From assembly GCF_023856365.1 (NCBI RefSeq), contig NW_026042810.1, positions 30,359 to 94,358 of the forward strand: a DNA stretch of 64,000 bases, written 5' to 3'. A program made the position numbers and the translations under genes. The notes under the pieces are model-generated. The model was not told where the DNA came from. It did not search any database and saw only the letters and a list, made by a program, of their open reading frames with translations. Positions 41,301-55,200 of this stretch are shown one piece after another; position 1 is the first letter of the stretch, and each line of letters opens with the position of its first letter. Origin of the DNA: Brienomyrus brachyistius. Lineage: Eukaryota > Chordata > Actinopteri > Osteoglossiformes > Mormyridae.

Positions 41301-44300
41301 GCATATTAGCATATTAGCATATTAGCATATTAGCATATTAGCATATTAGCATATTAGCATAGCATATTAGCATATTAGCATATTAGCATATTAGCATATT
41401 AGCATAGCATATTAGCATATTAGCATATTAGCATATTAGCATATTAGCATAGCATATTAGCATATTAGCATATTAGCATATTATCATATTAGCATATTAG
41501 CATAGCGTGTTAGCGTATTAGCATATTAGCATATTAGCATAGCATATTAGCATATTAGCATATTAGCATATTAGCATATTAGCATATTAGCATTGCATAT
41601 TAGCACATTAGCATATTAGCATATTAGTATATTAGCATAGCATATTAGCATATTAGCATATTAGCATATTAGCATATTAGCATAGCATATTAACATATTA
41701 GCATATTAGCATAGCATATTAGCATATTAGCATATTAGCATATTAGCATATTAGCATATTAGCATAGCATATTAGCATATTAGCATATTAGCATATTAGC
41801 ATATTAGCATAGCATATTAGCATATTAGCATATTAGCATAGCATATTAGCATATTAGCATATTAGTATATTAGCATATTAGCATATTAGCATAGCATATT
41901 AGCATAGCGTGTTAGCGTATTAGCATAGCATATTAGCATATTAGCATAGCATATTAGCATATTAGCATAGCATATTAGCATATTAGCATAGCATATTAGC
42001 ATATTAGCATATTAGCATATTAGCATATTAGCATATTAGCATATTAGCATATTAGCATAGCGTGTTAGCATATTAGCGTATTAGCATATTAGCATATTAA
42101 CATATTAGCATATTAGCATAGCATATTAGCATATTAGCATATTAGCATATTAGCATATTAGCATAGCATATTAGCATATTAGCATATTAGCATATTAGCA
42201 TATTAGCATATTAGCATATTAGCATATTAGCATTGCATATTAGCATATTAGCATATTAGCATATTAGCATATTAGCATAGCATATTAGCATATTAGCATA
42301 TTAGCATATTAGCATATTAACATATTAGCATATTAGCATATTAGCATAGCATATTAGCATATTAGCATATTAGCATATTAGCATATTAGCATATTAGCAT
42401 ATTAGCATAGCATATTAGCATATTAGCATATTAGCATATTAGCATAGCGTGTTAGTGTATTAGCATATTAGCATATTAGCATATTAGCATATTAGCATAG
42501 CATATTAGCATATTAGCATATTAGCATATTAGCATATTAGCATATTAGCATATTAGCATAGCATATTAGCATATTAGCATATTAGCATATTAGCATATTA
42601 GCATATTAGCATATTAGCATAGCATATTAGCATATTAGCATAGCATATTAGCATATTAGCTTAGCATATTAGCATATTAGCATATTAGCATATTAGCATA
42701 GCATATTAGCATGGCATATTAGTATATTAGCATATTAGCATATTAGCATAGCATATTAGCATATTAGCATATTAGCATATTAGCATATTAGCATATTAGT
42801 ATATTAGCATAGCATATTAGCATATTAGCATATTAGCATATTAGCATATTAGCATATTAGCATATTAGCATAGCTTAGCATATTAGCGTATTAAAATATT
42901 AGCATATTAGCATATTAGCATATTAGCATATTAGCATATTAGCATAGCATATTAGCATATTAGCATATTAGCATATTAGCATATTAGCATATTAGCATAT
43001 TAGCATAGCATATTAGCTTAGCATATTAGCATATTAGCATATTAGCATATTAGCATATTAGCATATCAGCATATTAGCATATTAGCATAGCATATTAGCA
43101 TATTAGCATATTAGCATATTAGTATATTAGCATATTAGCATATTAGCATAGCATATTAGCATATTAATATATTAGCATATTAGCATATTAGCATATTAGC
43201 ATAGCGTGTTAGTGTATTAGCATATTAGCATATTAGCATAGTATATTAGCATATTAGCATATTAGCATATTAGCATATTAGCATATTAGCATATTAGCAT
43301 ATTAGCATAGCATATTAGCATATTAGCATATTAGCATATTAGCATAGCATATTAGCATATTAGCATATTAGCATATTAGCATATTAGCATAGCATATTAA
43401 CATATTAGCATATTAGCATATTAGCATATTAGCATAGCATATTAGCATATTAGCATATTAGCATATTAGCATAGCATATTAGCATATTAGCATATTAGCA
43501 TATTAGCATATTAGCATAGCATATTAGCATATTAGCATATTAGCATATTAGCATATTAGCATATTAGCATATTAGCATAGCATATTAGCATATTAGCATA
43601 TTAGCATATTAGCATATTAGCATATTAGCATATTAGCATAGCATATTAGCATATTAGCATATTAGCATATTAGCATAGCGTGTTAGCGTATTAGCATATT
43701 AGCATAGCATATTAGTATATTAGCATATTAGCATATTAGTATAGCATATTAGCATATTAGCATATTAGCATATTAGCATATTAGCATAGCATATTAGCAT
43801 ATTAGCATATTAGCATATTAGCATATTAGCATATTAGCATAGCATATTAGCATATTAGCATATTAGCATATTAGCATATTAGCATAGCATATTAGCATAG
43901 CATATTAGCATATTAGCATATTAGCATATTAGCATATTAGCATATTAGCATAGCATATTAGCATATTAGCATATTAGCATATTAGCATATTAGCATAGCG
44001 TGTTAGCGTATTAGCATATTAGCATATTAGCATAGCATATTAGCATATTAGCATAGCATATTAGCATATTAGCATATTAGCATAGCATATTAGCATATTA
44101 GCATATTAGCATATTAGCATATTAGCATATTAGCATAGCGTGTTAGCATATTAGCGTATTAGCATATTAGCATATTAGCATATTAGCATATTAGCATAGC
44201 ATATTAGCATATTAGCATATTAGCATATTAGCATATTAGCATATTAGCATAGCATATTAGCATATTAGCATATTAGCATATTAGCATATTAGCATATTAG

Positions 44301-47300
44301 CATAGCGTGTTAGTGTATTAGCATATTAGCATATTAGCATAGCATATTAGCATATTAGCATATTAGTAATTAGCATATTAGCATAGCATATTAGCATATT
44401 AGCATATTAGCATAGCATATTAGCATATCAGCATTTCAGCATATTAGCATAGCATATTAGCATATTAGCATATTAGCATATTAGCATATTAGCATAGCAT
44501 ATTAGCATATTAGCATATTAGCATATTAGCATATTAGCATAGCATATTAGCACATTAGCATATTAGCATATTAGCATATTAGCATAGCGTATTAGCATAT
44601 TAGCATATTAGCATAGCATATTAGCATATTAGCATATTAGCATATTAGCATATTAGCATATTAGCAAATTAGCATATTAGCATAGCATATTAGCATAGCA
44701 TATTAGCATATTAGCATATTAGCAAATTAGCATATTAGCATATTAGCATAGCATATTAGCATATTAGCATATTAGCATATTAGCATAGCATATTAGCATA
44801 TTAGCATATTAGCATATTAGCATATTAGCATATTAGCATATTAGCCTAGCATGTTAGCGTATTAGCATATTAGCATATTAGCATATTAGCATATTAGCAT
44901 ATTAGCATAGCATATTAGTATATTAGCATATTAGCATATTAGCATATTAGTATATTAGCATATTAGCATATTAGCATAGCATATTAGCATATTAGCATAT
45001 TAGCATAGCATATTAGCATATTAGCATATTAGCATATTAGCATAGCGTGTTAGCGTATTAGCATATTAGCATAGCATATTAGCATATTAGCATATTAGCA
45101 TATTAGCATATTAGCATAGCATATTAGCATATTAGCATATTAGCATATTAGCATATTAGCATATTAGCATGGCATATTAGCATATTAGCATAGCATATTA
45201 GCATATTAGCATAGCATATTAGCATATTAGCATATTAGCATATTAGCATATTAGCATATTAGCATAGCATATTAGCATATTAGCATATTAGCATATTAGC
45301 ATATTAGCATAGCATATTAGCATAGCTTAGCATATTAGCATAATAGCATATTAGCATATTAGCATATTAGCATAGCATATTAGCATATTAGCATATTAGC
45401 ATATTAGCATATTAGCATATTAGCATATTAGCATATTAGCATAGCGTGTTAGTGTATTAGCATATTAGCATATTAGCATATTAGCATATTAGCATATTAG
45501 CATATTAGCATATTAGCATAGCTTGTTAGCATATTAGCGTATTAGCATATTAGCATATTAGCATATTAGCATATTAGCATATTAGCATATTAGCATATTA
45601 GCATATTAGCATAGCATATTAGCATATTAGCATATTAGCATATTAGCATATTAGCATATTAGCATAGCATATTAGCATATTAGCATATTAGCATATTAGC
45701 ATAGCGTGTTAGTGTATTAGCATATTAGCATATTAGCATATTAGCATATTAGCATAGCATATTAGCATATTAGCATATTAGCATATTAGCATATTAGCAT
45801 ATTAGCATAGCATATTAGCATATTAGCATATTAGCATATTAGCATAGCATATTAGCATGGCATATTAGTATATTAGCATATTAGCATATTAGCATAGCAT
45901 ATTAGCATATTAGCTTAGCATATTAGCATATTAGCATATTAGCATATTAGCATAGCATATTAGCATGGCATATTAGTATATTAGCATATTAGCATATTAG
46001 CATAGCATATTAGCATATTAGCATATTAGCATATTAGCATATTAGCATATTAGTATATTAGCATAGCATATTAGCATATTAGCATATTAGCATATTAGCA
46101 TATTAGCATATTAGCATAGCTTAGCATATTAGCGTATTAAAATATTAGCATATTAGCATATTAGCATATTAGCATATTAGCATATTAGCATAGCATATTA
46201 GCATATTAGCATATTAGCATATTAGCATATTAGCATATTAGCATATTAGCATAGCATATTAGCTTAGCATATTAGCATATTAGCATATTAGCATATTAGC
46301 ATATTAGCATATCAGCATATTAGCATATTAGCATAGCATATTAGCATATTAGCATATTAGCATATTAGTATATTAGCATATTAGCATATTAGCATAGCAT
46401 ATTAGCATATTAATATATTAGCATATTAGCATATTAGCATATTAGCATAGCGTGTTAGTGTATTAGCATATTAGCATATTAGCATAGTATATTAGCATAT
46501 TAGCATATTAGCATATTAGCATATTAGCATATTAGCATATTAGCATAGCATATTAGCATATTAGCATATTAGCATATTAGCATAGCATATTAGCATATTA
46601 GCATATTAGCATATTAGCATATTAGCATAGCATATTAACATATTAGCATATTAGCATATTAGCATATTAGCATATTAGCATAGCATATTAGCATATTAGC
46701 ATATTAGCATATTAGCATAGCATATTAGCATATTAGCATATTAGCATATTAGCATATTAGCATAGCATATTAGCATATTAGCATATTAGCATATTAGCAT
46801 ATTAGCATATTAGCATATTAGCATATTAGCATAGCATATTAGCATATTAGCATATTAGCATATTAGCATATTAGCATATTAGCATATTAGCATAGCATAT
46901 TAGCATATTAGCATATTAGCATATTAGCATAGCGTGTTAGCGTATTAGCATATTAGCATAGCATATTAGTATATTAGCATATTAGCATATTAGTATAGCA
47001 TATTAGCATATTAGCATATTAGCATATTAGCATATTAGCATAGCATATTAGCATATTAGCATATTAGCATATTAGCATATTAGCATATTAGCATATTAGC
47101 ATAGCATATTAGCATATTAGCATATTAGCATATTAGCATATTAGCATATTAGCATATTAGCATAGCATATTAGCATATTAGCATATTAGCATATTAGCAT
47201 ATTAGCATATTAGCATAGCATATTAGCATATTAGCATATTAGCATATTAGCATATTAGCATAGCGTGTTAGCGTATTAGCATATTAGCATATTAGCATAG

Positions 47301-50300
47301 CATATTAGCATATTAGCATAGCATATTAGCATATTAGCATAGCATATTAGCATATTAGCATAGCATATTAGCATATTAGCATATTAGCATATTAGCATAT
47401 TAGCATAGCGTGTTAGCATATTAGCGTATTAGCATATTAGCATATTAGCATATTAGCATATTAGCATAGCATATTAGCATATTAGCATATTAGCATATTA
47501 GCATATTAGCATAGCATATTAGCATATTAGCATATTAGCATATTAGCATATTAGCATATTAGCATAGCGTGTTAGTGTATTAGCATATTAGCATATTAGC
47601 ATAGCATATTAGCATATTAGCATATTAGTATATTAGCATATTAGCATATTAGCATAGCATATTAGCATATTAGCATATTAGCATAGCATATTAGCATATC
47701 AGCATTTCAGCATATTAGCATAGCATATTAGCATATTAGCATATTAGCATATTAGCATATTAGCATAGCATATTAGCATATTAGCATATTAGCATATTAG
47801 CATATTAGCATAGCATATTAGCACATTAGCATATTAGCATATTAGCATATTAGCATAGCGTATTAGCATATTAGCATATTAGCATAGCATATTAGCATAT
47901 TAGCATATTAGCATATTAGCATATTAGCATATTAGCAAATTAGCATATTAGCATAGCATATTAGCATAGCATATTAGCATATTAGCATATTAGCAAATTA
48001 GCATATTAGCATATTAGCATAGCATATTAGCATATTAGCATATTAGCATATTAGCATAGCATATTAGCATATTAGCATATTAGCATATTAGCATATTAGC
48101 ATATTAGCATATTAGCCTAGCATGTTAGCGTATTAGCATATTAGCATATTAGCATATTAGCATATTAGCATATTAGCATATTAGCATAGCATATTAGTAT
48201 ATTAGCATATTAGCATATTAGTATATTAGCATATTAGCATATTAGCATAGCATATTAGCATATTAGCATATTAGCATAGCATATTAGCATATTAGCATAT
48301 TAGCATATTAGCATAGCGTGTTAGCGTATTAGCATATTAGCATAGCATATTAGCATATTAGCATATTAGCATATTAGCATATTAGCATAGCATATTAGCA
48401 TATTAGCATATTAGCATATTAGCATATTAGCATAGTATATTAGCATATTAGCATATTAGCATATTAGCATATTAGCATATTAGCATATTAGCATAGCATA
48501 TTAGCATATTAGCATATTAGCATATTAGCATATTAGCATATTAGCATATTAGCATATTAGCATGGCATATTAGCATATTAGCATAGCATATTAGCATATT
48601 AGCATAGCATATTAGCATATTAGCATATTAGCATATTAGCATATTAGCATATTAGCATATTAGCATAGCATATTAGCATATTAGCATATTAGCATATTAG
48701 CATATTAGCATAGCATATTAGCATAGCTTAGCATATTAGCATAATAGCATATTAGCATATTAGCATATTAGCATAGCATATTAGCATATTAGCATATTAG
48801 CATATTAGCATATTAGCATATTAGCATATTAGCATATTAGCATAGCGTGTTAGTGTATTAGCATATTAGCATATTAGCATATTAGCATATTAGCATATTA
48901 GCATATTAGCATAGCTTGTTAGCATATTAGCGTATTAGCATATTAGCATATTAGCATATTAGCATATTAGCATATTAGCATATTAGCATATTAGCATAGC
49001 ATATTAGCATATTAGCATAATAGCATATTAGCATATTAGCATATTAGCATAGCATATTAGCATATTAGCATATTAGCATATTAGCATATTAGCATATTAG
49101 CATATTAGCATAGCGTGTTAGTGTATTAGCATATTAGCATATTAGCATATTAGCATATTAGCATATTAGTATATTAGCATAGCATATTAGCATATTAGCA
49201 TATTAGCATATTAGCATATTAGCATAGCATATTAGCATATTAGCATATTAGCATATTAGCATATTAGCATAGCATATTAGCATATTAGCATATTAGCATA
49301 TTAGCATATTAGCATATTAGCATATTAGCATATTAGCATAGCATATTAGCATATTAGCATATTAGCATATTAGCATATTAGCATATTAGCATAGCATATT
49401 AGCATATTAGCATATTAGCATATTAGCATATTAGCATATTAGCATAGCATAGCATATTAGCATATTAGCATAGCATATTAGCATATTAGCATATTAGCAT
49501 ATTAGCATAGCATATTAGGATATTAGCATATTAGCATATTAGCATATTAGCATATTAGCATATTAGCATAGTATATTAGCATATTAGCATATTAGTATAT
49601 TAGCATATTAGCATATTAGCATATTAGCATAGCATATTAGCATATTAGCATATTAGCATATTAGCATATTAGCATATTAGCGTATTAGCATATTAGCATA
49701 TTAGCATATTAGCATATTAGCATAGCATATTAGCATATTAGCATATTAGCATATTAGCATATTAGCATATTAGCATATTAGCATATTAGCATAGCATATT
49801 AGCATATTAGCATATTAGCATATTAGCATATTAGCATATTAGCATATTAGCATAGCATATTAGCATATTAGCATATTAGCATATTAGCATATTAGCATAT
49901 TAGCATAGCGTGTTAGTGTATTAGCATATTAGCATATTAGCATATTAGCATAGCATATTAGCATATTAGCATATTAGCATATTAGCATATTAGCATATTA
50001 GCATATTAGCATAGCATATTAGCATATTAGCATATTAGCATATTAGCATAGCATATTAGCATATTAGCATATTAGCATATTAGCATATTAGCATATTAGC
50101 ATAGCATATTAGCATATTAGCATATTAGCATATTAGGATATTAGCATATTAGCATATTAGCATATTAGCATAGCATATTAGCATATTAGCATATTAGCAT
50201 ATTAGCATATTAGCATATTAGCATAGCATATTAGCATATTAGCATATTAGCATATTAGCATATTAGCATATTAGCATATTAGCATAGCGTGTTAGCGTAT

Positions 50301-51177
50301 TAGCATATTAGCATATTAGCATAGCATATTAGCATATTAGCATATTAGCATATTAGCATATTAGCATAGCGTGTTAGTGTATTAGCATATTAGCATATTA
50401 GCATAGCATATTAGCATATTAGCATATTAGCATATTAGCATATTAGCATATTAGCATAGCATATTAGCATATTAGCATATTAGCATATTAGTATATTAGC
50501 ATATTAGCATATTAGCATAGCATATTAGCATATTAGCATATTAGCATATTAGCATAGCATATTAGCATATTAGCATATTAGCATATTAGCATATTAGCAT
50601 ATTAGCATATTAGCATAGCATAGCATATTAGCATATTAGCATATTAGCATATTAGCATATTAGCATAGCATATTAGCATATTAGCATATTAGCATATTAG
50701 CATATTAGCATAGCATATTAGCATATTAGCATATTAGCATATTAGCATAGCGTGTTAGTGTATTAGCATATTAGCATATTAGCATATTAGCATATTAGCA
50801 TAGCATATTAGCATATTAGCATATTAGCATATTAGCATATTAGCATATTAGCATAGCATATTAGCATATTAGCATATTAGCATATTAGCATATTAGCATA
50901 TTAGCATAGCATATTAGCATATTAGCATAGCATATTAGCATATTAGCTTAGCATATTAGCATATTAGCATATTAGCATATTAGCATAGCATATTAGCATG
51001 GCATATTAGTATATTAGCATATTAGCATATTAGCATAGCATATTAGCATATTAGCATATTAGCATATTAGCATATTAGCATATTAGCATATTAGCATATT
51101 AGTATATTAGCATAGCATATTAGCATATTAGCATATTAGCATATTAGCATATTAGCATAGCTTAGCATATTAGCGTA

Positions 51178-52287
51178 TTAAAATATTAGCATATTAGCAT
51201 ATTAACATATTAGCATAGCATATTAGCATATTAGCATATTAGCATATTAGCATATTAGCATATTAGCATATTAGCATAGCATATTAGCATATTAGCATAT
51301 TAGCATATTAGCATATTAGCATATTAGCATAGCATATTAGCATATTAGTATATTAGCATATTAGCATATTAGCATATTAGCATATTAGCATAGCGTGTTA
51401 GCGTATTAGCATATTAGCATATTAGCATAGCATATTAGCATATTAGCATATTAGCATATTAGCATATTAGCTTATTAGCATATTAGCATATTAGCATAGC
51501 ATATTAGCATATTAGCATATTAGCATATTAGCATATTAGCATATTAGCATAGCGTGTTAGCGTATTAGCATATTAGCATATTAGCATAGCATATTAGCAT
51601 ATTAGCATATTAGCATATTAGCATATTAGCATAGCATATTAGCATATTAGCATATTAGCATATTAGCGTATTAGCATATTAGCATATTAGCATATTAGCA
51701 TATTAGCATAGCATGTTAGCGTATTAGCATATTAGCATATTAGCATATTAGCATATTAGCATAGCATGTTAGCGTATTAGCATATTAGCATATTAGCATA
51801 TTAGCATATTAGCATAGCATAACATATTAGCATATTATCATATTAGCATATTAGCATATTAGCATATTAGCATATTAGCATATTAGCATAGCATATTAGC
51901 ATATTAGCATATTAGCATATTAGCATATTAGCATAGCATATTAGCATATTAGCATATTAGCATATTAGCATATTAGCATAGCGTGTTAGTGTATTAGCAT
52001 ATTAGCATATTAGCATAGCATATTAGCATATTAGCATATTAGCATATTAGCATATTAGCATATTAGCATATTAGTATAGCATATTAGCATATTAGTATAT
52101 TAGCATATTAGCATATTAGCATATTAGCATAGCATATTAGCATATTAGCATATTAGCATATTAGCATATTAGCATAGCATATTAGCATATTAGCATATTA
52201 GCATATTAGCATAGCATATTAGCATATTAGCATATTAGCATATTAGCATATTAGCATATTAGCATATTAGCATATTAGCATAGCATG
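51178..52287 (+). repeat. Short-path B to A module, third copy
   Basis: Same order of variants as at 28798 and 38308, 1,110 bases long, ending at the A landmark that opens HOR6. Confidence 0.86.
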
Positions 52288-55200
52288 TTAGCGTATTAGG
52301 GTATTAGCATATTAGCATAGCGTATTAGCGTATTAGCATATTAGCATATTAGCATAGAATATTAGCATATTAGCATATTAGCATATTAGCATAGCATATT
52401 AGCATATTAGCATATTAGCATATTAGCATATTAGCATATTAGCATAGCATATTAGCATATTAGCATATTAGCATATTAGCATATTAGCATAGCGTGTTAA
52501 TGTATTAGCATATTAGCATATTAGCATATTAGCATATTAGCATATTAGCATATTAGCATAGCATATTAGCATATTAGCATATTAGCATATTAGCATATTA
52601 GCATAGCATATTAGCATATTAGCATATTAGCATATTAGCATATTAGCATATTAACATATTAGCATATTAGCATAGCATATTAGCATATTAGCATATTAGC
52701 ATATTAGCATAGCATATTAGCATATTAGCATATTAGCATATTAGCATATTAGCATATTAGCATAGCATATTAGCATACTAGCATATTAGCATATTAGCAT
52801 ATTAGCATAGCATGTTAGCGTATTAGCATATTAGTATATTAGCATATTAGCATATTAGCATATTAGCATATTAGCATATTAGCATATTAGTATATTAGCA
52901 TATTAGCATATTAGCATATTAGCATAGCATATTAGCAAATTAGCATATTAGCATATTAGCATATTAGCATATTAGTATATTAGCATAGTATATTAGCATA
53001 GCATATTAGCATATTAGCATATTAGTATATTAGCATATTAGTATATTAGCATATTAGCATATTAGCATATTTGCATAGCATATTAGCATATTAGCATATT
53101 AGCATATTAGCATAGCATATTAGCATATTAGCATATTAGTATATTAGCATATTAGCATATTAGCATATTAGCATAGCATATTAGCATATTAGCATATTAG
53201 CATATTAGCATATTAGCATATTAGCATAGCATATTAGCATATTAGCATATTAGCATATTAGTATATTAGTATATTAGCATATTAGCATATTAGCATATTA
53301 GCATAGCATATAAGCATATTAGCATATTAGCATATTAGCATATTAGCATATTAGCATATTAGCATAGCATATTAGCATATTAGCATATTAGCATATTAGC
53401 ATAGCATATTAGCATAGCATATTAGCATAGCATATTAGCATAGCATATTAGCATATTAGCATAGCATATTAGCATATTAGCATATTAGCATAGCATATTA
53501 GCATAGCATATTAGCATATTAGCATATTAGCATATTAGCATATTAGCATATTAGCATAGCATATTAGCATATTAGCATATTAGCATATTAGCATAGCATA
53601 TTAGCATATTAGCATATTAGCGTATTAGCGTATTAGCGTATTAGCATATTAGCATATTAGCATATTAGCATATTAGCATATTAGCATAGCATATTAGCAT
53701 ATTAGCATATTAGCATATTAGCATATTAGCATATTTGCATAGCATATTAGCATATTAGCATATTAGCATATTAGCATAGCATATTAGCATATTAGCATAT
53801 TAGCATATTAGCATATTAGCATATTAGCATAGCATATTAGCATATTAGCATATTAGCATATTAGCATAGCGTGTTAATGTATTAGCATATTAGCATATTA
53901 GCATATTAGCATATTAGCATATTAGCATATTAGCATAGCATAGCATATTAGCATATTAGCATATTAGCATATTAGCATATTAGCATATTAGCATATTAGC
54001 ATAGCATATTAGCATATTAGCATATTAGCATATTAGCATATTAGCATATTAGCATAGCATATTAGCATATTAGCATATTAGCATATTAGCATATTAGCAT
54101 AGCATATTAGCATATTAGCATATTAGCATATTATCATATTAGCATATTAGCATAGCGTGTTAGCGTATTAGCATATTAGCATATTAGCATAGCATATTAG
54201 CATATTAGCATATTAGCATATTAGCATATTAGCATATTAGCATTGCATATTAGCACATTAGCATATTAGCATATTAGTATATTAGCATAGCATATTAGCA
54301 TATTAGCATATTAGCATATTAGCATATTAGCATAGCATATTAACATATTAGCATATTAGCATAGCATATTAGCATATTAGCATATTAGCATATTAGCATA
54401 TTAGCATAGCATATTAGCATATTAGCATATTAGCATATTAGCATATTAGCATAGCATATTAGCATATTAGCATATTAGCATAGCATATTAGCATATTAGC
54501 ATATTAGTATATTAGCATATTAGCATATTAGCATAGCATATTAGCATAGCGTGTTAGCGTATTAGCATAGCATATTAGCATATTAGCATAGCATATTAGC
54601 ATATTAGCATAGCATATTAGCATATTAGCATAGCATATTAGCATATTAGCATATTAGCATATTAGCATATTAGCATATTAGCATATTAGCATAGCGTGTT
54701 AGCATATTAGCGTATTAGCATATTAGCATATTAACATATTAGCATATTAGCATAGCATATTAGCATATTAGCATATTAGCATATTAGCATATTAGCATAG
54801 CATATTAGCATATTAGCATATTAGCATATTAGCATATTAGCATATTAGCATATTAGCATATTAGCATATTAGCATTGCATATTAGCATATTAGCATATTA
54901 GCATATTAGCATATTAGCATAGCATATTAGCATATTAGCATATTAGCATATTAGCATATTAACATATTAGCATATTAGCATATTAGCATAGCATATTAGC
55001 ATATTAGCATATTAGCATATTAGCATATTAGCATATTAGCATATTAGCATAGCATATTAGCATATTAGCATATTAGCATATTAGCATAGCGTGTTAGTGT
55101 ATTAGCATATTAGCATATTAGCATATTAGCATATTAGCATAGCATATTAGCATATTAGCATATTAGCATATTAGCATATTAGCATATTAGCATATTAGCA

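Larger units (their letters stand above)
39436..52287 (+). repeat. HOR5, 12.9 kb, with the B-C-D loop taken twice
   Basis: Order: A 39436, the 220-bp tandem duplication at 39771-40210, E 40986, F 41591, B 42891, H 43064, C 44428, D 44845, B 46137, H 46310, C 47699, D 48116, B 51178 (short-path type), pre-A module, next A at 52288. The B-H-C-D block is repeated with a spacing of 3,246 to 3,271 bases, and the D to B distance of the first passage is only 1,292 bases against 3,062 in the second. Shared variants with HOR6 are the GCGTGTTAATG form at 41227 and the TAACAT unit at 41691, 100 bases after F. Confidence 0.87.
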
